From Hymenobacter monticola (GTDB lineage Bacteria; Bacteroidota; Bacteroidia; Cytophagales; Hymenobacteraceae), in assembly GCF_022811645.1 (NCBI RefSeq), contig NZ_CP094534.1, forward strand, positions 1,364,001 to 1,428,000: a DNA stretch of 64,000 bases, given 5' to 3'. Below are positions 57,357 to 64,000 of the stretch, one piece after another. The notes under the pieces are model-generated. The model did no database searches and had not been told where the DNA came from. It worked only from the letters and a program-made list of their open reading frames with translations. Position numbers and translations under genes: made by a program. Position 1 is the first letter of the stretch. The number at the start of each line of letters is the position of its first letter.

Positions 57357-60300
57357 CTACTTCACCGAATCGGCCGGTTCCACGGGTTTGGGCTTTGGCT
57401 TGGGCTTATTGAACAAGCTGTTGAAACCTTTGGATATTTGCTCTTTGGCTTTGTTGGCCGCATCAATGCGCTGCTGCTTCTTGTCCAGTTCGGCCTGGGC
57501 GGCGGCTTCCTCAGTCGTCTGCCCGGCGCGGCGGATGCTGTCTTCCTTCGAGATGGCGCGGGGTTTCACACCCAGCAGGTCGAGGGCCTTTTGCTTGGCC
57601 ACGTTCTGCACCAGTGCTTTGCCCTGGTCCTTCACGCTGCCGCTGGTCAGCTTCACCACCGGCGCCTTCACCGTGCCGCCAATGTTGAGGCCCAGCGTCA
57701 CGCGGTCGGTGCCCTGAATGTTTTGCACGCCCGTGAGCTGCGTCAGCTTACTGTTCATGGCCGAGCCCAGCTTGCCGGTGGGCACGTTCAGGGCGGTGAT
57801 GTAGGAGAGCACGCCGGTCAGGCTGTTCGAGCCGCCGATGTTCATTTTTACGTCGCCAATGGTCAGGTCGAAGGGTTGCACCACGAGGTTGCCGTTCACG
57901 ATGTTGGCCTGGATTTTCTTGTCCACCACCAACAGCGTCTTCAGCTCGGGCAGGGTAGTGAGGCTGGCAATTTTGGTCATCACCTCGCTTTGGTTGATGG
58001 CCGCCCGCACCACGTCGAACAAGCCCTTACCGCTCAGCGTGGCCAGGTTCGGCATCATGTCGGGCCCCATCTCGCCGCTCACGCTGAAGTTGGTACCAAA
58101 CACGCCCTCCACCTGGCTGGCCAGCGGCACCAGCGTCTTGATGGTGTTAAAGGCCGCAAACGCCTTCTGAAAATTCAGGTCTTTGATGTTGAGCCCGAAG
58201 TTGAACTTGGGGTGCGCCAGGTTCTTGCTGCTGTAGCTGCCCGTGGTACCAAACGTAGCCCCCAGCGTGTTGAACGTCATATTCTTAAGGGTGGCCGTCT
58301 GGTCGTTCACCGCCACCGAGCCCTGGGCGTTGGTCAGCTTCAGGTTGTCGTAGGTCACGTTGTCGACGTGGCTGTTCAGCACCAAGTCGAAATACTTGGG
58401 AATCTGGAGCACGCCCTCGGCCTTGGCCGGGGCCTTGCCGCCGGTGCTGGCCACCGTGGGCTTGGCCGATACCTCGTCCACCATCCACTCGTTCGCATTG
58501 AAATTGCGCGAGTTCACCGTCAGGTTGCCCTTCAGCGACTGGCCCGGCGTGAACAGATAGCCCAGGTAGTTGCTCACCGTGCCCGAGGCCGCGAAGTCGG
58601 AGCTCCCGGCCGTGCCGTTCAGGCTTTGCAGCGCAATTTGGTTGTTGTTGAAAGTGGCCGTACCGGAGCTGATTTTCACGCCCTGCGGCAGGTCCTTGCT
58701 CTTGTAGGTCACGTTGTTGGCCTTCACCGTGCCGCTGGCCACCACGTTCTGGTAGCGGCCGGCTTCCACGTCGGCCATGTTGCCCTTGGCGGCAATGTCG
58801 CCCGACACACGGCCCGTCACGGTCATGCCTTCCAGCGGGAAAATCTTGGTAATCTTGGTCAAATCCACCGTGCCGCGCACGTTGGTGTCGAACACCGGCT
58901 TGTCGATGTTGTGGGCCGTGAGGCGGCCTTCCAGCGGCTCGCCCTCCAGCACCATCCGGAACTGCGGCAGGTTAATCTGCGTGTCGTTCACCCGGCCCGT
59001 GGTGTTCACCACCGTACCGCTCAGGTTGATGTTCTCAATCGGGGCCGGGAACTTGGCCGATTTCACGTAGCCGTTGGTGAGGCGAATGGCCGCATTCACC
59101 ACCGGCATCTGGGTTTTCGAGTACGTGCCCTTTGCCGTACCGTCCACAAAAAACTGCCCGCGCATGTTCAGGTCCTTCACCGGGTACACCTTCAGGGCTT
59201 CGGCCAGGTTCACGTTGGCTTTCACGCGGCCGTCCACCTTCATCGGGTTCAGGCCGTCGATGGCCACGTTGCCGTCCACCGGGTCAGGCCCGAGGTCGAG
59301 GTGAAACTGCGGGATGTTGACTTTCACGTCGTTGGTCACGCCCGTGGGGTTATCCACCTTCATCTTGAGGTTGATGTTCTTGGCCTCGCGCGGCAGGTCG
59401 GGGTATTTGAAGCGGCCGTTGGTCACCACCAGGTTCACGCCGTAGCCGGGCAGTTGCGTGGCCGTCTGGGTGCCCTTGGCATAGCCGTCAAACGCCACCT
59501 TGCCGCTGGTTTCGATGTTCTTGAACTTCTCCGTAAAGACGCCCGGCACCAGGCTAAGCAGCGTTTTGAAATCCGTCTCCAGCGCCTTGAACGTGATGTC
59601 ATAGGTAATATCCGTGGCATTGGGCAGCCCGATGGCGCCCGCGAAGCTGAAGGGGAAGTCGTTGAGCTTAATCTTGTTGTCTTTGAACGTGTAGAGGCTC
59701 TTGTTCAAATCCATGTTCAGCGTCACGTCGGCGTCGAGCTGCTTGTCGGTGAGGTAAGCCACGCCCCCGTAGGTCATATCGAGGTCGGTGGCCGTGGTTT
59801 TGGAGGTCATGTCGAACACGTTGCTGGCGAAGTCGCCGCTGCCGCTGTGGTTCACGCCGCGCGCTTCCATCCGAAAAGGCAGCGTCAGGTCCTCATAGCG
59901 CAGGTGCGCGTCGGTCAGCTCCCAGCCCTTAATGGCCAAGCTTACCTGGCTGGTATCCTGGCCCTTGGCCGCAGCCGCGGAGTCTGAAATCATTACGTCC
60001 CAGTTGGCCAGACCGCTTTTCAGGCGGCGCAGGCTCAGGTCGGGCCGCTCCAGCTCCACGCTGTTAATCTTGATTTCCTCGCCTTTGATTACCGTCATCA
60101 CGTCCAGGCCCACCCGCAGGTTGGGCAAGTAGGCCAGCGTGTCGCGGCTGAACGAGTCGAGCCCAATCACCCGCAGGTCCTTGATGTCGAGCGTCAAATC
60201 GGGGAAGGAGTGGAGCACGCTCACGCCGATGTTGGCCGGGTCGTACTGCACCTGCGCCCGCACGCGCTGGGCTATCTGCTTGTCGGCCAAGGCACGCAGC

Positions 60301-60386
60301 TTGTCCTTAAACAGGAAAGGCGCGGCTACTACCGCCAACACCAACACCACCAAAAACACACCTACTCCCAACAAAATTTTTCGCAT
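57357..60386 (-). CDS. AsmA family protein
   Basis: The 1009-residue protein has one N-terminal membrane helix (ILLGVGVFLVVLVLAVVAAP), then KDKLRALADKQIAQRVRAQV and the AsmA N-terminal strand pattern (SVLHSFPDLTLDIKDLRVIG). Long repeats of beta-strands follow to an AsmA_2-like C-terminal part (FAAFNTIKTLVPLASQVEG; MPNLATLSGKGLFDV), ending with a Lys/Pro-rich tail. AsmA-like proteins form long hydrophobic grooves proposed to move phospholipids between inner and outer membrane. It is the only gene on its transcript besides the DUF4382 gene. A 366-base A/T-rich gap lies upstream. Confidence 0.92.
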   Translation of the reverse strand: MRKILLGVGVFLVVLVLAVVAAPFLFKDKLRALADKQIAQRVRAQVQYDPANIGVSVLHSFPDLTLDIKDLRVIGLDSFSRDTLAYLPNLRVGLDVMTVIKGEEIKINSVELERPDLSLRRLKSGLANWDVMISDSAAAAKGQDTSQVSLAIKGWELTDAHLRYEDLTLPFRMEARGVNHSGSGDFASNVFDMTSKTTATDLDMTYGGVAYLTDKQLDADVTLNMDLNKSLYTFKDNKIKLNDFPFSFAGAIGLPNATDITYDITFKALETDFKTLLSLVPGVFTEKFKNIETSGKVAFDGYAKGTQTATQLPGYGVNLVVTNGRFKYPDLPREAKNINLKMKVDNPTGVTNDVKVNIPQFHLDLGPDPVDGNVAIDGLNPMKVDGRVKANVNLAEALKVYPVKDLNMRGQFFVDGTAKGTYSKTQMPVVNAAIRLTNGYVKSAKFPAPIENINLSGTVVNTTGRVNDTQINLPQFRMVLEGEPLEGRLTAHNIDKPVFDTNVRGTVDLTKITKIFPLEGMTVTGRVSGDIAAKGNMADVEAGRYQNVVASGTVKANNVTYKSKDLPQGVKISSGTATFNNNQIALQSLNGTAGSSDFAASGTVSNYLGYLFTPGQSLKGNLTVNSRNFNANEWMVDEVSAKPTVASTGGKAPAKAEGVLQIPKYFDLVLNSHVDNVTYDNLKLTNAQGSVAVNDQTATLKNMTFNTLGATFGTTGSYSSKNLAHPKFNFGLNIKDLNFQKAFAAFNTIKTLVPLASQVEGVFGTNFSVSGEMGPDMMPNLATLSGKGLFDVVRAAINQSEVMTKIASLTTLPELKTLLVVDKKIQANIVNGNLVVQPFDLTIGDVKMNIGGSNSLTGVLSYITALNVPTGKLGSAMNSKLTQLTGVQNIQGTDRVTLGLNIGGTVKAPVVKLTSGSVKDQGKALVQNVAKQKALDLLGVKPRAISKEDSIRRAGQTTEEAAAQAELDKKQQRIDAANKAKEQISKGFNSLFNKPKPKPKPVEPADSVK

Positions 60387-60752
60387 GGCAAAAGCTAATA
60401 AAGTACTGGAGACAAAGGTAAAAAGAACGTGATACTGCGTTTTTTACAATATGAGCAGGCGCCAAAAACCAAGTAGTGACCGAGCATGATGTAAACAGCA
60501 TCGCGTAGCTACACAACTGCCAAATCGTTGAAAATGGGTTGATAGCAGCTAATCAGAACCCCATTCAACAAAAAGGTTCTTCTTTTCAACGTTCCATAAA
60601 GCGTCTTGACTCTGCCCCAGTATGGCTCCGCTTACTGATACCGTTCTTAGTATAAATCAATTCGCTAAATTAGATAAATTACAAATTTTTATCCAATTGT
60701 TATAGAAAGGATTTAAGAGGTATATTTGCTGTCCGTAATAACCTTGTGTAAT
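60387..60752. other. Intergenic region with divergent promoters
   Basis: This 366-base A/T-rich gap separates asmA-like (minus) from the OmpA-family gene (plus). Apart from a Bacteroidota-type promoter next to the OmpA gene I see no reading frame, hairpin or repeat that I would call. Confidence 0.5.
60697..60728 (+). promoter_or_regulatory. Bacteroidota-type promoter of the OmpA-family gene
   Basis: TATATTTG (60721-60728) is an exact TAnnTTTG -7 element. An upstream TTG (60697-60699) lies 21 bases before it, near the usual -33 spacing. The start codon at 60753 is 24 bases downstream. Confidence 0.65.
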
Positions 60753-62093
60753 ATGAAGTTCCTTTTTACCTCGCTTGTGGCATTCCAAATGGCGGTCGGA
60801 TTTGCTGCGCACGCGCAGGTTGCCACGCTGAGCCTGATGGGCAACGTGCAGTCTGAAGACCAACAGGCCTTGTCAGGCGCCGCAGTCACGGTTATCCACG
60901 TACCCTCCGGCGTGCGCCACGCGGCGGCTTCCGACCGAGCCGGCCGTTTCATGATTCCCAACCTGATGGTGGGCGGCCCCTACATGATACGCGTGGGCGA
61001 GGGCGGGTACCGCCCTCAAACAGTAGAGAACATATTTTTGGAGGCTGGCAAAACTGCAAACTTCACGGTTGTACTCAATAAGTTAAATCGTGAAGACAAT
61101 AAAAAAGGAAACAACCGGAATGCTGTTGCGGACCTAGACCCCAACGCCACTACCATGACGTTGGCTCCGGAAGCCGTAGTGGGTGGCCCGGTGTTGGTGA
61201 CCATTGCGCCCAAAAATTCGAAGTACGCGAGCAGCAACAGCCCGGCTCGCACCGCCCCAGCCCCTGCAAACCCGACGTTAACGGCTTCGACGGCACCCGC
61301 GCCCGCCGACCGTAACCCGGCAGCCTCGCGCCCGGAAGCCAAGCCCGTAGTGCCCACGGCAGTTGCGGCTCCTGTCGCTACGGCACCAACCCGGTCGGCA
61401 ATGCCCGCACCGATGTCTGCGCCCACAACAACACCGGCATCGGCGCCCGCGTCCGTACCCGGCGCGGCCCCGGCAACGGAAACAAAGAAGTCCGTGGCGC
61501 CTTCGCGCTACAGCCGCCGGCCCTACACGCCCAACCGGCCCTACGCTCCCCGCAAGGTGACCGACCCCATTGTACCGGGCCATTTCGACGCCAAAAGCGG
61601 CAACTACATCTACCACACCGGCGCCCCCACCACGTTGAAGCTGGCCAACGGCGCCACCCTCGCTGGCGTCGGCGTCAACTCGACGGAAAGCTACCTGCAC
61701 CGCTTCTTGGCCGACCCTGCTGCCAAAGTGGACACCGCGGACCTGACCAACGGCTGGTACAATTTCGACCGCGTGTTTTTCACGCCCGGCAAGGCCACAC
61801 TCACGCCCGAATCGATGGGGCAGTTGCGCAACATCGCTACGATTTTGAAAGCTTACCCCAACGCCCGCGTCAAGCTCGGCGGCTACACCGATAGCACGGG
61901 TACCTACCAGGTAAACCGGCAGCTCAGCGAGGCCCGCGCCCGCACTGCTTGGGCCAGCCTTGTCGACATGGGCATCAGCCCTAGCCGCATCGAGGCCCGC
62001 GGCTACGGCCCGCGCTATTCCATTTCGGCCAACAACTCGGAGGCAGGCCGCGCCATGAACCGCCGCCTCAGCGTGAAAGTGCTGCAAAAGTAG
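60753..62093 (+). CDS. OmpA-family protein with carboxypeptidase-like regulatory domain
   Basis: The 446-residue protein has a signal peptide (MKFLFTSLVAFQMAVGFAAHAQ), a CarboxypepD_reg-like domain (about 25-110, SGAAVTVIHVPSGVRHAAAS), a long Pro/Ala/Thr-rich linker (about 160-265) and a C-terminal OmpA peptidoglycan-binding domain (about 335-446). The OmpA domain has FDRVFFTPGKATLTPESMGQ, LGGYTDSTGTYQVNRQLSEA (with the conserved TD and R) and RIEARGYG. It should hold peptidoglycan from the outer-membrane side. It is followed by a PorP/SprF gene and gldK, so a role as a T9SS/gliding anchor, like PorE, is plausible but inferred from context. Confidence 0.87.
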   Translation: MKFLFTSLVAFQMAVGFAAHAQVATLSLMGNVQSEDQQALSGAAVTVIHVPSGVRHAAASDRAGRFMIPNLMVGGPYMIRVGEGGYRPQTVENIFLEAGKTANFTVVLNKLNREDNKKGNNRNAVADLDPNATTMTLAPEAVVGGPVLVTIAPKNSKYASSNSPARTAPAPANPTLTASTAPAPADRNPAASRPEAKPVVPTAVAAPVATAPTRSAMPAPMSAPTTTPASAPASVPGAAPATETKKSVAPSRYSRRPYTPNRPYAPRKVTDPIVPGHFDAKSGNYIYHTGAPTTLKLANGATLAGVGVNSTESYLHRFLADPAAKVDTADLTNGWYNFDRVFFTPGKATLTPESMGQLRNIATILKAYPNARVKLGGYTDSTGTYQVNRQLSEARARTAWASLVDMGISPSRIEARGYGPRYSISANNSEAGRAMNRRLSVKVLQK

Positions 62094-62188
62094 GCCGACT
62101 CCGCCCGAAGTAAACGCACGGGCGCGGGCCGTACCTTCGCGCCGACGACCGCACTATTTTGGAGTGCGGCAGCGTTACTGCGGTTCCT

Positions 62189-63235
62189 ATGCCCAAGCGT
62201 TTTCTTTCGTTGTTTTTGCGCCCGAAGTACGGCTTGGCCACGGGCTTGCTGCTGGGCACGGCGTTGGGCGCACGGGGGCAGGACGTTTTTTTCTCCCAGC
62301 CTTTTGCCACACGCCTGCACACCAACCCCGCCTTCACTGGCTTGGTTGATGATTATAGCGTGACGCTGAGCTACCGCAACCAGCTCCCGCTGCTGGCGGG
62401 TTCCTTCGTCACGGCCCAGGCCGCCGCCGATGTGCGCCTCAACCAGCCCGGCCAGCACCACGCCCTTGGCCTGCTCATCAACCAAGACCGCACCGGCGCA
62501 GTGGGCTACACCCGCTTCGAAGCGGGCGGACTCTATGCCTACCACACCCGCATTAAGGAGAAGCTGGCCCTGAGCGGCGGCCTGCGCGCCAGCTACGGCC
62601 GCCAGCGCGTCGGATATGACAATTTCGTGTTCGGCGACCAGATTCGCGAAGACGGCAGCGTGGCCGGGCCCTCGGCCGAATCCCTGGATTTCCCGCCCGT
62701 CAACTACTTCAGCGTGGGCACCGGCGCGGTGCTCTACACCGACCAGTTCTGGCTCAGTCTGGCCGGCCAGCACCTCAATCAGCCCAGCCTGGGCTTCCGC
62801 AAGCAAAGCGAACTGCCCCTGCTGTTGAATCTTTCGGGGGGCTATAAGTTTTTTAAGGTGAAGCCCGGACCCGGCATTGCCACCCGCGAGGTGAGCTACA
62901 CGCCGGTGGCGGCCTACACCCGACAAGGTGGTTCTCAGCGCATTGAAACCGGCGTTTACTTCACCGCCTCGCCCGTTACTTTGGGAGCGGTGTACCGCAA
63001 TATTTACATACCGGGCAGCGTTGGGTCGCAGCACGTGCTGGCCGTGGTGGCCGGGGTGCAGGCCGGGGGCCTGCGCCTGGGCTACAGCTACGACGTGGGC
63101 CTCAGCCGCCTAAGTGCCGACCTGGGCGGTGCCCACGAGGTGACGCTGGCCCTGCGCGCCTTCGACCGATTGGAAAACGCCCATCGTCGTTTAAAAAAGA
63201 GAGTTTACCCGGCAGCCCCTTGCCCAACATTTTAA
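62189..63235 (+). CDS. porP: PorP/SprF family T9SS outer-membrane protein
   Basis: The 348-residue protein opens with a signal peptide and the PorP/SprF hallmark QDVFFSQPFATRLHTNPAFT. Barrel strands follow: VTLSYRNQLPLLAGSFVTAQ, GVGLLINQD-like LGLLINQDRTGAVGYTRFEA, and PPVNYFSVGTGAVLYTDQFW. Members are part of T9SS, where they anchor or act with the translocon, and are often next to gldK-N. The ATG at 62189 begins the signal. It is followed 69 bases later by gldK. Confidence 0.9.
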   Translation: MPKRFLSLFLRPKYGLATGLLLGTALGARGQDVFFSQPFATRLHTNPAFTGLVDDYSVTLSYRNQLPLLAGSFVTAQAAADVRLNQPGQHHALGLLINQDRTGAVGYTRFEAGGLYAYHTRIKEKLALSGGLRASYGRQRVGYDNFVFGDQIREDGSVAGPSAESLDFPPVNYFSVGTGAVLYTDQFWLSLAGQHLNQPSLGFRKQSELPLLLNLSGGYKFFKVKPGPGIATREVSYTPVAAYTRQGGSQRIETGVYFTASPVTLGAVYRNIYIPGSVGSQHVLAVVAGVQAGGLRLGYSYDVGLSRLSADLGGAHEVTLALRAFDRLENAHRRLKKRVYPAAPCPTF

Positions 63236-63304
63236 TATTTTGTATTATTGCGTCCTGATTGCCTTAGCTAACCCCTCAGCCCCCATACTCATTTTAACTT
63301 AATT

Positions 63305-64000
63305 ATGAAATTAACCAATTATCTACGCCTCTCCGTGCTTGGCCTGGTAGTGCTGGCGAGCTGCGGCAAGAAAGGCCCGCCCACGGCCCAAAAGCCGGGC
63401 AAATATTCCTCTACGACCGGTATTGAATATAACACGGAGAAGGGCATGGCCGTGGCTAACTTTAAGAAAATCCCCGAAGGCCCGGGCTTGGTGTTCATCG
63501 AAGGCGGCCGCACGGTGCTGGGCTCGCAGGAAGAAGACGTGACCCAGACGCACGACAACATCGAGCGCACGGTGACCATCGCCTCGTTCTACATGGACGA
63601 AGCCGAGGTGGCCAACATTCACTGGCTGGAATACCTGCACTTCATCCGCACCGACTCGGCCGAAGAGTTTTACCGCTCGGCCCTGCCCGACACCACCGTG
63701 TGGGCCCGCGACCTGTCGTTCAACGACCCCTACGTGACGTACTACCTGCGCTACCCCGGCTTCCGCTACTTCCCCGTGGTGGGCGTGAGCTGGCTGCAGG
63801 CCGATGACTATTGCTCCTGGCGTACGGCCAAGGTGAACGAGCGCCTGGCATCGGGCGGCGACGCCAAGCCCGGCATCGGTGGCCTCTTCGGCAAGAAAAA
63901 GAAAAAAGGCGACGACGCCGCCGCTGGTGGCGCCGAAGGCACCGCCGGTGCAGCCGGCGCTCTGGCAACTGGTAAGAATTCCACTTCTATCGAAAACGGC
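63305..64000 (+). CDS. gldK: Gliding motility lipoprotein GldK (3' end cut by window edge)
   Basis: The 232 visible codons start with a lipoprotein signal (LGLVVLASCGKKG, Cys about 20), then PEGPGLVFIEGGRTVLGSQE, VTIASFYMDEAEVANIHWLE and FPVVGVSWLQADDYCSWRTA, the start of the formylglycine-generating-enzyme/sulfatase-like domain of GldK/PorK. GldK forms the outer-membrane ring of the T9SS motor complex with GldN. From about residue 178 a Gly/Ala/Lys-rich insertion (KKKKKGDDAAAGG) interrupts this domain. gldL, gldM and gldN are expected downstream, outside the window. Its place after PorP/SprF supports the assignment. Confidence 0.93.
   Translation, partial: MKLTNYLRLSVLGLVVLASCGKKGPPTAQKPGKYSSTTGIEYNTEKGMAVANFKKIPEGPGLVFIEGGRTVLGSQEEDVTQTHDNIERTVTIASFYMDEAEVANIHWLEYLHFIRTDSAEEFYRSALPDTTVWARDLSFNDPYVTYYLRYPGFRYFPVVGVSWLQADDYCSWRTAKVNERLASGGDAKPGIGGLFGKKKKKGDDAAAGGAEGTAGAAGALATGKNSTSIENG

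Noticed and set aside
57324..59987. 887-codon open frame on the plus strand opposite the AsmA gene
   Set aside because: Same artefact: composition of a shadow frame, with no domains, while the minus strand has a clear AsmA protein.

Overview
The window looks like chromosomal DNA of a GC-rich member of the Bacteroidota, most likely Hymenobacter or a close relative (Cytophagales). The reasons are: several secreted proteins with type IX secretion (T9SS) C-terminal sorting domains, a PorP/SprF gene followed by gldK, a TonB-dependent receptor with a carboxypeptidase-like regulatory domain, lineage-typical families (DUF4197, DUF4249, DUF4382, four-helix-bundle protein), a TAnnTTTG-type promoter, and no clear Shine-Dalgarno sequences. 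I saw no rRNA, tRNA, CRISPR array, transposase or phage genes. Most of the window is ordinary chromosome with dense intergenic hairpins.

Layout. 1-2.8 kb: end of a delta-60-repeat T9SS protein, a DEDDh exonuclease and a DUF4197 protein, all on the minus strand. 3.1-10.2 kb: a four-gene plus-strand operon (secreted unknown, STN/CarboxypepD TonB receptor, DUF4249 lipoprotein, MG2/plug-like protein), closed by a strong terminator. 10.3-18.2 kb: a second delta-60 protein, divergent polA, an A/T-richer orphan gene, and a DoxX-DinB pair. 18.3-27.2 kb: a sigma-54 activator followed by a sugar dehydrogenase (minus), divergent from a tolC - usp - emrA - emrB efflux operon. A reverse-oriented four-helix-bundle gene, enclosed by inverted G-rich repeats, splits emrA from emrB. 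27.2-29.5 kb: a GH92 alpha-mannosidase gene interrupted by an in-frame amber codon. 29.7-34.6 kb: an orphan lipoprotein, a BlaI / M56-peptidase-TonB pair with a palindromic operator candidate, and a periplasmic trehalase. 34.7-44.8 kb: an ECF sigma factor with a barrel-fused partner, two large T9SS cargo proteins and a PorT-like barrel. 45-49 kb: a YfbK-like VWA protein divergent from a second sigma factor, whose partner fuses a zinc-finger-like anti-sigma N-terminus to a TonB C-terminal domain. 49-56.3 kb: mostly housekeeping and accessory genes (S33 peptidase, fumC, LLM oxidoreductase, GNAT, dgkA, DUF6970-like lipoprotein, DinB, thioredoxin-like). 56.4-60.4 kb: a DUF4382 lipoprotein and an AsmA-family protein. 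60.7 kb to the end: OmpA-family protein, PorP/SprF and the start of gldK, the front of a T9SS/gliding locus.

How the parts relate. Three regulatory modules can be proposed from layout: a sigma-54 activator with its efflux operon (a near-consensus -24/-12 site and dyads lie upstream of tolC), a BlaI/BlaR-like protease switch, and two ECF sigma factors with unusual envelope-spanning partners. Four probable T9SS cargo proteins share the window with part of the T9SS machinery. The least explained structures are the inverted-repeat cassette around the four-helix-bundle gene, a matching empty repeat pair before usp, and the hybrid anti-sigma proteins.
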